Positions 55,336 to 64,000 of a DNA stretch of 64,000 nt are shown in pieces (the stretch's first letter is position 1; every line of letters begins with the position of its first letter). Below the pieces are notes generated by a model, which saw only the letters and a list, made by a program, of their open reading frames with translations, did no database searches and was not told where the DNA came from. Position numbers and translations under genes: made by a program. Where the stretch lies: contig JAJTGZ010000010.1 in the NCBI GenBank assembly GCA_021299385.1, forward strand, positions 1 through 64,000, in the 5' to 3' direction. Source of the DNA: Phycisphaeraceae bacterium. Lineage in GTDB: Bacteria; Planctomycetota; Phycisphaerae; Phycisphaerales; UBA1924.

Positions 55336-57006
55336 CTACTTCTTGCGCGAGACTTCGACACGCCCGCTCGGGGTGTCCTTGATCGCATAGCCCAGGGCGG
55401 CGAGTTCATCGCGGATCGTGTCGGAGGCCTTGAAGTCCTTGGCGGCGCGGGCGGCCTTGCGGGCTTGCAGCCGGCCCTCGATGGCCGGGTGCGGCTCGGT
55501 GCCTGGGGCGTACTCGGCTAGTTCTGTGCCCTGCGAGGCAAGGCGGGGGCGTTCGAGGACGCCGAGCACCTGGTCGATGAGTCGGATCGCTTCGGCGTCG
55601 TCGGCCGAGGGGGTGGCGATGGTGTTCAGCCAGGCGTTGACGGCGCCGATGGCCTTGGCGACGTTGAGGTCATCGTGCATTGCATCGGCAAAGGCCGTGA
55701 GCACGTCCTGGGCCCTTGCTTTGGGGGCGGTCGTGCCCGGCGTGGTGGCAGAGGCGATCTTGCGCCAGCGTTCGACCATCCGTGCGCTGTCGGCCAAGCC
55801 CTGCATGGTGAAGTTGGCGTTGGTGCGGTAGTGGGCGCGGATGAGTTCCAGCCTCAGCGCGGCTGGCTCGTGCCCCTGAGCAAAGAGGTCGCGCGGGGTG
55901 AAGAAGTTCCCCCGGCTTTTGCTCATCTTCTCACCCTCGACAAACAGGTGCCGGGCGTGGAACCAACTACGCGCAAATACTCCCCCTGCGGGGGTCTGGT
56001 TGAATGCGCAGCAGGATTGGGCGATCTCGCACTCGTGGTGTGGGAAGGCGTTGTCCTCACCTCCTGAGTGCAGGTCGATGAGGGCCTGGCTGCCGGGCTT
56101 GGTGAAGGAGGTCAGTGCACCCCAGGCCTGTTCAAGAGCGGGCAGGGATTCGCCGATGGGCGTGTCGGTGCGCCCGATGGCGGCGCGCCAGACGCTCATG
56201 ACCGAGCACTCGATGTGCCAGCCGGGGTACCCCCACCCCCAGGGGCTTTCCCACTTCATGATGTGCCGGGGGTCTTCTTTCCAGAGCAGGAAGTCGGCCG
56301 GGTGGCGTTTGCCGGCCTGGTCGGCGGCATTGACGCGGCCACCTTCACCCTCGCGGAGTTTGTCGAGGGTGTTGCCCGAGAGTTTGCCGTAGCCTGCGAA
56401 GCTCTGCACGCTGAAATAGACGGCACGCTGGCCCGTGCTACCAGCGACGTACGCATTGCCCCGTGCGATGAGCCTTTCGATGACGACCACCATGCCGGGG
56501 ACAAACGCGCTGGCGCGGGGCATGAGGCTCGCGTCTTTCTGCGCCTCGATGGCGACGAGGAGGCCCAACTGCCGGGCGTCTTCGAGGAAGCGTTGGGCGT
56601 AGAACCCAGCCACGGCGTAGGGGTCGGTCGCGTCGATCTGGACGTTCGCCGGGATTTTGCCCGACTTTTTTGCCTCGGCGATGCGCCGGCCTGCCAGGGC
56701 CATCTTGTCCTCACCGCCGCCGTCGGCCACGTCGTCCTCGGTCATGTGCCCGACGTCGGTGATGTTCATCACGTGCACGACGGTGCGCGGCCCCGGGCCG
56801 GTGCCCTCGAGCTGGCAGAGCGGGCTTTGTAAAAAACGCTTCAGCACGTCGGCGGCGAGGAACGAGCGGAAGTTGCCGATGTGTGCGTCGTCATAGACCG
56901 TCGGCCCGCACGAATAAAACGTGATCCTCCCCGCGTCGGCGGGTACAAACGGCTCGACCGAGCGCGTCAGCGAGTTGTAGAGTTTGAGGTGTGGGATAAG
57001 AGCCAT
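55336..57006 (-). CDS. cysS: Cysteinyl-tRNA synthetase
   Basis: LKLYNSLTRSVEPF; FYSCGPTVYDDAHIGNFRSFLAADVLKRFL; GWHIECSVMS; IDLHSGGEDNAFPHHECEIAQS; EGEKMSKSRGNF. Confidence 0.97.
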   Translation of the reverse strand: MALIPHLKLYNSLTRSVEPFVPADAGRITFYSCGPTVYDDAHIGNFRSFLAADVLKRFLQSPLCQLEGTGPGPRTVVHVMNITDVGHMTEDDVADGGGEDKMALAGRRIAEAKKSGKIPANVQIDATDPYAVAGFYAQRFLEDARQLGLLVAIEAQKDASLMPRASAFVPGMVVVIERLIARGNAYVAGSTGQRAVYFSVQSFAGYGKLSGNTLDKLREGEGGRVNAADQAGKRHPADFLLWKEDPRHIMKWESPWGWGYPGWHIECSVMSVWRAAIGRTDTPIGESLPALEQAWGALTSFTKPGSQALIDLHSGGEDNAFPHHECEIAQSCCAFNQTPAGGVFARSWFHARHLFVEGEKMSKSRGNFFTPRDLFAQGHEPAALRLELIRAHYRTNANFTMQGLADSARMVERWRKIASATTPGTTAPKARAQDVLTAFADAMHDDLNVAKAIGAVNAWLNTIATPSADDAEAIRLIDQVLGVLERPRLASQGTELAEYAPGTEPHPAIEGRLQARKAARAAKDFKASDTIRDELAALGYAIKDTPSGRVEVSRKK

Positions 57007-57080
57007 CGCCCAAGCGTAGAAGCCCATCACCCACGCCGGGTTCGCACGCACGAACGGTGCGAACTAACCTCCGGCATCTC

Positions 57081-58163
57081 ATGGCCGACCCATCACTCAT
57101 GCCCGACCCCAAGCGCATCCTGCTGGTCCGGCCGAGCGCACTCGGGGACGTCTGCCGAACTGTGCCCGTGCTTGCGGCCCTCCGGACCGCCTTCCCGCGG
57201 GCACGCATCGACTGGCTGGTGCAAGACTCGTTTGTGGACGCCGTCGCTAGCCATCCGGCCCTGACGGCACACGGCGGTGGTGTGCTCCCCTTCCCCCGCA
57301 AGCGCTTTGGGCGGTTGTGGAACCCGAAGATCGCCCTGGAACTGGCCCAGTGGCTCGACGCCCTGAACGCGGCACACTATGACTTGGCAATCGATGCACA
57401 GGGCCTGCTCCGCAGCGCAATCTTCACGGGCTTTTCCGGCGCGGGTACGCGGATCGGTTATTCCAACGCCCGCGAGGCCGGGCGCCTGGCATACACCCAC
57501 GCCGTCTACGCCCCGGCAGACTGGCACGCCGTCGAGAGGATGCTGCACCTGCTCACCCCACTTGGCATTTCCGTGGCCCACCCGGACATGCGGCTGTACG
57601 CCCCACCGGCCGCACGCGATGCGGTGGCCAGCGACGCGCGGTTTGCCGGTCGCTTTGCCGTCTTTGCCCCTACAACGCGCTGGCCGAGCAAGCAGTGGCC
57701 CGCCGGGCGTTTTATTGACCTTGCCCGTGGGCTTCTTGATGGGGGGCAGGTTGACCGTGTGGTGCTCGTGGGCGCGCGGGGTGAGGAGCCGCAGTGCGCC
57801 AAGTTGCTCACCTGGGCGGGGAGTGAACCGCGTGCTGTGAACCTGATCGGGCAGACGACGCTCGGTGAGTTGATGGCCGTGATCGGGCGTTCGGCGATAC
57901 TCATCGGGAGCGACTCGGCGGCGGTGCACATTGCCGTGGGCTTTGGGAGGCCGCTGGTGGCGTTGTATGGGCCGACCGTTGCCGCGTTTGTCGGGCCGTT
58001 TGGTCGCGATGGGGACGTGATCTCGCGCGTCCACCCGGGCGAGGTGCACGACCACAAGGCCGACGAGCCAGGGGGGACGCAGATGGCACGCATCACGACG
58101 CAGGAAGTGCTCGGGGCGTGCAAGGCCCGTCTGGGCGTGCACGCGGGGGTAGGGACTGATTAG
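57081..58163 (+). CDS. Family 9 glycosyltransferase (heptosyltransferase-like)
   Basis: RILLVRPSALGDVCRTVPVLAALRTAFPRARIDWLVQ; FAPTTRWPSKQWP; LIGSDSAAVHIAVGFGRPLVALYGPT. Confidence 0.92.
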   Translation: MADPSLMPDPKRILLVRPSALGDVCRTVPVLAALRTAFPRARIDWLVQDSFVDAVASHPALTAHGGGVLPFPRKRFGRLWNPKIALELAQWLDALNAAHYDLAIDAQGLLRSAIFTGFSGAGTRIGYSNAREAGRLAYTHAVYAPADWHAVERMLHLLTPLGISVAHPDMRLYAPPAARDAVASDARFAGRFAVFAPTTRWPSKQWPAGRFIDLARGLLDGGQVDRVVLVGARGEEPQCAKLLTWAGSEPRAVNLIGQTTLGELMAVIGRSAILIGSDSAAVHIAVGFGRPLVALYGPTVAAFVGPFGRDGDVISRVHPGEVHDHKADEPGGTQMARITTQEVLGACKARLGVHAGVGTD

Positions 58164-58615
58164 GCGCCCTTGCCCTGCGCACGACGCCGGGCCTCGAACG
58201 CGGCCATATCGGCGACCGTAGTCGCCCGCATGAAGTCAGCGGCCCGGGCACGCTGCTGGGTCCAGAACTTGTGGCAGGGGCAGGCACGCTCATCGGTGCA
58301 CGCGGCGACGCCGAGCATGCAACGCTCTAGCACTGCGGGGTCTTCTAGAGCGACGGCGACCTCATAGATCGTAATCGACTGGGCCGAGCGGGCGAGCATG
58401 ACCCCCCCGCCGATGCCGCGCTGGGTGTTGACGATCCCCTTGTGGGCCAGGGCCTGGATGATCTTGGCAAGGTACGGGCCGGGCATGTTGGTAGCCTTGG
58501 CGATCTCCTTGACCCGCAGCGGGCGATCCCCGGCAGCGGCAAGCTGCGAGAGCGCGGTCGCGGCATATCCGACGGCCTGGCTGAGCACTGTAAAGCTCCC
58601 GAAGAGCACAAACAT
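58160..58615 (-). CDS. Rrf2 family transcriptional regulator with Cys cluster
   Basis: ALSQLAAAGDRPLRVKEIAKATNMPGPYLAKIIQALAHKGIVNTQRGIGGGVMLAR; CMLGVAACTDERACPCHKFW. Confidence 0.92.
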   Translation of the reverse strand: MFVLFGSFTVLSQAVGYAATALSQLAAAGDRPLRVKEIAKATNMPGPYLAKIIQALAHKGIVNTQRGIGGGVMLARSAQSITIYEVAVALEDPAVLERCMLGVAACTDERACPCHKFWTQQRARAADFMRATTVADMAAFEARRRAQGKGA

Positions 58616-58732
58616 AGCGGCTTCTTCCGCGCGGGGCACTACCATACCACCCGCACCAAGAACCCCCACGCGGCAGGCCCCCGGCCCGCTCATTAACCGC
58701 CGGCAGAACATGATCCATGACAGGAGCGATCC

Positions 58733-61700
58733 TTGAGTAGCAGCAGCCCAACCCGCGGCGCACCACTGGCGAGCGCCACCAACGGCCTCCTTGTGGCCGT
58801 CGACGCGAACCCGCGCACCCCGCACCCGGCGATGCCAGACCCGGCGCGGTGCATCCGGGTGCGCGGCGCACGCGAGCACAACCTCAAGGGGATCGATGTT
58901 GACATCCCGCGCGATAAGTTGGTGGTCATCACGGGCCTCTCCGGCTCGGGCAAATCATCACTCGCCTTTGACACGATCTTTGCCGAGGGGCAACGCAAGT
59001 ACATGGAGAGCCTCTCGGCGTATGCCCGGCAGTTCCTCGACCAGCTCAAAAAGCCCGACGTTGAGGACATCCAGGGCCTGCCGCCCACGATCGCCATCGA
59101 ACAGCGCAGCAGCGGGCACAACCCGCGCTCGACCGTCGCGACGAGCACGGAGATCTATGACTACCTGCGCCTGCTCTTTGCCCGCGTCGGCCGGCCGACG
59201 TGCTGGCACCCGACCAAGGTGAGCAAGAAGGACGGCGGCGTGCTCGAACGGTGTGGGATGCCCATCAGCGCGACGGGCGCGAGCCAGATCGTTGACGCTG
59301 TGGTCAACCTGGCGGACAAGGGTGGTGCCCGTCTGATGGTGCTGGCCCCGGTTATTCGGCAGAAGAAGGGGTTCCACCGCGACGTGCTCGAGCAGTTGCA
59401 GGCGGCGGGTTGGAGCCGGGCGCGTGTCAACGGCAAGCTCATCGACCTTCGCGAGGCCCTCAAGGATGCCGGGGACAACCCGCTGAAACTGGCGCGGTAC
59501 GAGAAGCACGACGTTGATGCCGTGATCGACCGGATGAACCTTGTTTCGGGTGAGGGGGAGTCGCGCCAGCGTCTGGCCGAGAGCGTCGAGGCGGCCCTAA
59601 AGCTTGCCGAGGGGTCGGTGATCGTGAGCACCGAGCAGCCGGCCAAGGAGGGGGCGTCGCCGTGGTACGACCGGACGTTCAGCGACAAGCTGGCGTGTGC
59701 GGCACACCCCGAGTGTGCGCTCGCGGAGCTCGAGCCGAGGATTTTCTCCTTCAACTCCCCCTTCGGCGCGTGCCCGTCGTGCGCGGGCCTCGGCTCGCTG
59801 ATGGTCCTTGACGAGGCCCTTGTGGTGCCCAACGAGCAGCTTAGTTTCCGCCAGGGGGCGATCAAGGCGTTCAACAAGAACCACGCCGTGCGTAGTTACA
59901 TGACCAAGGGCCTCCGCCGCATGTGCCGGGCGATGGGCGCGGCGTACTACGACACCGCTTGGTCCAAACTCCCTGCCGACATGCGCCGCATGGCCCTGCA
60001 CGGGACCACCGCGGCCGACGCCCAGAAATACGGCTTCAAGATCGGCGGCGCGATCAAGGACCTGCAAGAGTGGTTCGACAGCACCCAGAACGACGAGGTC
60101 AAAGAGTGGCTCAGCCAGTTCATGGGCGCGACGCCCTGCACCACCTGCCGGGGGCACAGACTGCGCATCGAGAGCCTGGCGGTCTATCTTGAAACAGCCG
60201 TGCCCGTGCCCGCCCGGATCACCTCCGACCGCGCGGGGCTGGGGCTCAGCCGTGATGCGCACAAGATCAACATCGCCGACCTATGCCGGCTGACGATCAC
60301 CGAGGCGCAGGAGATCATGTCGGGCCTGAATCTTACGACAGAACAGGCCCAGATCGCCGAGCCGATCGTCAAGGAGGTCAAGGGCCGGATCGGGTTCCTC
60401 GCCAGCGTCGGGCTGGAGTATCTCTCGCTGGACAGGCGAACGGCCACGCTCTCGGGTGGTGAGGCCCAACGCATCCGCCTGGCAACCCAGGTCGGCAGCG
60501 GGCTGGTCGGCGCGGCATACGTGCTCGATGAGCCGACCATCGGCCTGCACCAGCGCGACAACGACCGCCTCATCGCAACGCTCCGCCACCTGACGGACAT
60601 CGGCAACACCGTCATCGTTGTCGAGCACGATGAGGACATGATCCGCGCCGCCGACTGGGTGCTGGACATCGGCCCCGGCCCGGGCGTGCACGGCGGGCGC
60701 GTCGTCGCCGCCGGCACCGCCGATTCCATCTCCTCGCACCCGACGAGCATCACCGGCCTGTACCTCTCGGGGCGCAGGAAGATCGACCTGCCCCCCAAAC
60801 GCCGGGCGCTCAGCGAGAAACGCGCCATCACACTCAAGGGGTGCAGGCAGAACAACCTCAAGAGCATCGACGCTCTCTTCCCCCTCGGCGGGCTGGTCTG
60901 TGTTACCGGTGTCTCCGGTTCGGGCAAGAGCACGCTGGTCAACGAGATCCTGCTGCAGGCACTCCGCCGGGAGGTGATGGCACAGCGCGTCAAGCCCGGG
61001 GACTTTGACAAGATCACCGGGGCGAAGCAGATCGACCGCATCGTCGAGGTTGACCAGTCCCCCATCGGCCGCACGCCACGGAGCAACCCGGCGACGTACA
61101 CCGGCTTCTTCGATGAGGTGCGCAAGGTCTTCTGCGCAACGAAAGAGGCCAAGATCCGCGGCTACGAACCCGGGAGGTTCAGTTTCAACGTCAAAGGTGG
61201 GCGCTGCGAGGCCTGCCAGGGCCAGGGCGTCAAGAAGATCGAGATGCACTTCCTGCCCGACGTCTTTGTCGAGTGCGAGGTCTGCAAGGGCACACGATAC
61301 AACGGCCAGACGCTGGACATCAAGTACCGCGGCAAGACCATCGCCGACGTGCTGGAGATGACCATCGAGGACGCCTGCGGCTTCTTCGAGAACCACCCCA
61401 AGATCGTCAAGTTCCTCCGCTGCCTCAACGAGGTGGGCCTGGACTACATCAAGCTCGGCCAGCCGAGCACGCAACTCTCAGGTGGTGAAGCACAACGCGT
61501 CAAGCTGGCGACCGAACTGGCAGGTGGCACCGCCGCGGTAGACATGCAAGACGCCGCCAACCGCAGCGGGCTTGATCTGCCCGACGGGGCCAAGCCAACA
61601 ACCGAGCCCGGCACGGGCGACGGCAAGCTCCGCAGCAGGAAGATGACCGAGAAGATGGCCGCGCAGATGTCCCTGCTCAACCAAGGCCTGCACACGCTCT

Positions 61701-61969
61701 ATGTCCTCGACGAGCCGACGACGGGCCTGCACTTTGAGGACATCCGCAAGCTCATCGGGGTGCTGCACCGCTTGGCCGATGCGGGCAACACGCTGGTCGT
61801 CATCGAGCACAATCTCGATGTGATCAAGTGCGCCGACTGGATCGTTGACCTCGGCCCCGAGGGGGGCGCACGCGGCGGGCGGATCGTCGCCGCCGGCACG
61901 CCCGAGGAGGTCGCGCAGAACCCCGCCAGCCACACGGGCGGTTACCTCAAGGCGTTCCTGCGCCCTTGA
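58733..61969 (+). CDS. uvrA: Excinuclease ABC subunit A
   Basis: [76 protein letters not shown]; second ABC domain [18 protein letters not shown] start. Confidence 0.97.
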   Translation: MSSSSPTRGAPLASATNGLLVAVDANPRTPHPAMPDPARCIRVRGAREHNLKGIDVDIPRDKLVVITGLSGSGKSSLAFDTIFAEGQRKYMESLSAYARQFLDQLKKPDVEDIQGLPPTIAIEQRSSGHNPRSTVATSTEIYDYLRLLFARVGRPTCWHPTKVSKKDGGVLERCGMPISATGASQIVDAVVNLADKGGARLMVLAPVIRQKKGFHRDVLEQLQAAGWSRARVNGKLIDLREALKDAGDNPLKLARYEKHDVDAVIDRMNLVSGEGESRQRLAESVEAALKLAEGSVIVSTEQPAKEGASPWYDRTFSDKLACAAHPECALAELEPRIFSFNSPFGACPSCAGLGSLMVLDEALVVPNEQLSFRQGAIKAFNKNHAVRSYMTKGLRRMCRAMGAAYYDTAWSKLPADMRRMALHGTTAADAQKYGFKIGGAIKDLQEWFDSTQNDEVKEWLSQFMGATPCTTCRGHRLRIESLAVYLETAVPVPARITSDRAGLGLSRDAHKINIADLCRLTITEAQEIMSGLNLTTEQAQIAEPIVKEVKGRIGFLASVGLEYLSLDRRTATLSGGEAQRIRLATQVGSGLVGAAYVLDEPTIGLHQRDNDRLIATLRHLTDIGNTVIVVEHDEDMIRAADWVLDIGPGPGVHGGRVVAAGTADSISSHPTSITGLYLSGRRKIDLPPKRRALSEKRAITLKGCRQNNLKSIDALFPLGGLVCVTGVSGSGKSTLVNEILLQALRREVMAQRVKPGDFDKITGAKQIDRIVEVDQSPIGRTPRSNPATYTGFFDEVRKVFCATKEAKIRGYEPGRFSFNVKGGRCEACQGQGVKKIEMHFLPDVFVECEVCKGTRYNGQTLDIKYRGKTIADVLEMTIEDACGFFENHPKIVKFLRCLNEVGLDYIKLGQPSTQLSGGEAQRVKLATELAGGTAAVDMQDAANRSGLDLPDGAKPTTEPGTGDGKLRSRKMTEKMAAQMSLLNQGLHTLYVLDEPTTGLHFEDIRKLIGVLHRLADAGNTLVVIEHNLDVIKCADWIVDLGPEGGARGGRIVAAGTPEEVAQNPASHTGGYLKAFLRP

Positions 61970-63848
61970 CCGCGCCGGCCTGCCCCCCCGCAGCAGCAGC
62001 CGCACGCGCGCGCCGACCGAGCTGGTCGAGCACCTGCCGGGCCATCATCTCCGCCGTGGCGACCTCCTCGACGGTTACGTGGTCGGCGCCGAGTTGCGTT
62101 GCCACCATGGCCTTGCTCAAAAAAGTGGTCCGGGCAGCGATATAGACGTGCGGGCTGAGGGCACGAATAGTCCGGCAGGCGCGGAGCGTCGCCTCGTCGT
62201 CGGGGATCGTCAAAATTACGCCCTCGGCCTCCTCGATCCCAGCCGACTCAAGCACCTGCGGGTTGCTCGCATCGCCGTAATACGCCTTGCGACCGAGCTT
62301 GCGCTGAGTGCGGACGGTCTGCTGGTTCAGGTCAATGATGCGGAACGGGATGTTCTGTATCTCCAGCCGGTCGGCGATCGACCGCCCCACCACGCCAAAG
62401 CCCGCGATGATGATGCACCGCTTGGGGTCAGGCGGGGTGGGCTCGCTGGCTGCAGCAACCCCTACGCCCGCCGCAGCGGCCGCATCAGCATCCTCGGGTG
62501 GGTGGGGCACCGGCACAATCGTTACCATCGGCGCACGCGGGGCGTGCCGCTTGAAGCCGACCGTCGGCAGCCTGGCAAACCTTGGCATCAGCACGTGCCC
62601 CAACTCATAGACGCTGGGCGTAACGACCAGCGAGAGCACCACCACAAAGATCAAACCCGACATCGTCTTGGCGTCAACCAACCCCAGCCCCTGGCTGACG
62701 GACAAGATCACGATCGCAAACTCCCCGGCCTGGAACATCGCCAGCCCAAAGAAGACCGACGTCGCCGCCGTCGCCCCCAGCACCCACGCCACCACCGACA
62801 TCACCAGAGGCTTAACGAGCACAAGCCCGAGCGTCGCCACGACGATCAGCACCCACCCGTCCGCGATCACCCACGGGTCCAGCTGAAGCCCCACGGCGGT
62901 GAAAAAGACCGCCATGAACAGGTCCCGCATCGGGATCAACTGCCCGCTGAGTTGGTGCCGAAACGGCGTGCCCGCCAGCACGAAGCCCGCCAGGAACGCG
63001 CCCAACTCCGGGCTGAAACCCAGCCCCGCTGCGAGCAGCGCGGCCCCGAGCGCAACCGCCGCTGAGAGCACCAGGGGCACCTCCGAACTGGTGTGCCTGG
63101 CGGCCTCGGCCAAGAGCTTTGGCAGCACCGCCCGGCAGGCGATGATCATCGCCGCGATCCCCACCACCGCCAGCACAAACTGCGCCCATCCAGGCCATGC
63201 GGCCGGCAGCAGCACCGCCGAGCTGTGCGAGGCACCCGCGGGCCTCACGCCCGCCCAAGCCGCGATCAGCGGGAGCAGCGCCAGCGCGACCAGCGCGAGC
63301 ATGTCCTGCACGATCAGCGAGCCAAAGAGGAGCCTGCCGTGCACACGGTGTAGTTCCCGGCGTTCTTGCAGCAGGCGTAGCAGCACCGCCGTGCTGGACA
63401 TCACCAGGGCCATCGACACCGCCAGTGCCGCCGGCCATCCCAACTTTCCCAGCACCAGCATCGGCCACATCGCTAGCACCGCGCCCACCGTGCTAGCGAC
63501 GCAGATCGCCGCGGTGCGCAGCATTCCCCCGCCCAGCCCGCGCGGGTCAAGGTGCAGGCCGACGATGAACATGAGCAGGATCGTCGCCAGCCCGGAGATC
63601 GACTCGATGTTTTCGCCGGAGTGGATCAGCCCGAGCGTGTGCGGGCCGATGAGCACGCCCGTGAGCAAATAGGCCGGGATCGCCGCGACACGCAGGTATC
63701 GCAGGAGCATCACCATCCCCGCCGCGGAGGCGAGGATGACGACCAGGTCCAGCACGATGGGGCGTTGCTGAGCGATCTCCGTCGCGAGGGTTAGTGGTTG
63801 CATGAGTGTCACGCAAGCGAGCGTAGCGGCCCAGCGGGCCAGCACCAC
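61947..63848 (-). CDS. KefB-type monovalent cation:proton antiporter with TrkA-N domain
   Basis: LIGPHTLGLI; GFSPELGAFLAGFVLAGTPFRHQLSGQLIPMRDLFMAVFFTAVGLQLDP; CIIIAGFGVVGRSIADRLEIQNIPFRIIDLNQQTV. Confidence 0.93.
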   Translation of the reverse strand: MVLARWAATLACVTLMQPLTLATEIAQQRPIVLDLVVILASAAGMVMLLRYLRVAAIPAYLLTGVLIGPHTLGLIHSGENIESISGLATILLMFIVGLHLDPRGLGGGMLRTAAICVASTVGAVLAMWPMLVLGKLGWPAALAVSMALVMSSTAVLLRLLQERRELHRVHGRLLFGSLIVQDMLALVALALLPLIAAWAGVRPAGASHSSAVLLPAAWPGWAQFVLAVVGIAAMIIACRAVLPKLLAEAARHTSSEVPLVLSAAVALGAALLAAGLGFSPELGAFLAGFVLAGTPFRHQLSGQLIPMRDLFMAVFFTAVGLQLDPWVIADGWVLIVVATLGLVLVKPLVMSVVAWVLGATAATSVFFGLAMFQAGEFAIVILSVSQGLGLVDAKTMSGLIFVVVLSLVVTPSVYELGHVLMPRFARLPTVGFKRHAPRAPMVTIVPVPHPPEDADAAAAAGVGVAAASEPTPPDPKRCIIIAGFGVVGRSIADRLEIQNIPFRIIDLNQQTVRTQRKLGRKAYYGDASNPQVLESAGIEEAEGVILTIPDDEATLRACRTIRALSPHVYIAARTTFLSKAMVATQLGADHVTVEEVATAEMMARQVLDQLGRRARAAAAAGGQAGAVKGAGTP

Positions 63849-64000
63849 ACTCTACCCCCGCCGGCGAGCCGCAACCCTGCCCGCGGGGCTTGATCGCGCG
63901 CTCTTGCCCGCTGCCACAAGCGCCGCGCACCTTCTTGGGTCAGGCCCGGCGTCCCAACGCCCGCCACGCTTGATCGATGAACCCACGATGACCCCGTCGG

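Overview
This is a 64 kb GC-rich bacterial chromosomal window. It has a planctomycete-like (Phycisphaerae-type) flavour, inferred from GC-rich coding, a PEP-CTERM-like protein, split pilus loci and many uncharacterised TPR/HEAT proteins; taxonomy was not tested. I read about 57 likely CDSs and two adjacent tRNA genes (Ser-GCU and Ala-UGC). I found no rRNA, CRISPR array, classical transposase or prophage. Main blocks: a sigma54 response regulator and histidine kinase; a type IV pilus/T2SS-like assembly locus (GspE/PilB, PilP-like, PilO, PilN, PilM, two TPR proteins) on the minus strand; an RpoE-type sigma factor with a putative anti-sigma factor; a Mn/Zn/Fe-type ABC importer whose first permease carries a C-terminal DtxR/MntR-like domain, with a perfect nested palindrome upstream; dapA; lpxI; a second pilus locus (PilT, PilC/GspF, minor pilins and a 956-aa PilX-position protein with dockerin/EF-hand-like loops); a BCAT with an H1-like tail; gatC-gatA; folE2; cysS; an Rrf2 regulator; uvrA with an extra segment in its second ATPase; and a KefB-type antiporter. 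Several families of short-period (7-8 nt) and hairpin repeats lie between genes and sometimes inside them. The most unusual structures are (1) the permease-metalloregulator fusion with its palindrome, (2) a methyltransferase gene bracketed by two ~260 bp composite direct repeats immediately 3' of tRNA-Ala, (3) the Ca-loop pilus protein, and (4) repeat-driven insertions inside pyrC and a bifunctional nuclease gene. All calls come from reading the sequence and the supplied ORF track; no database search was run.
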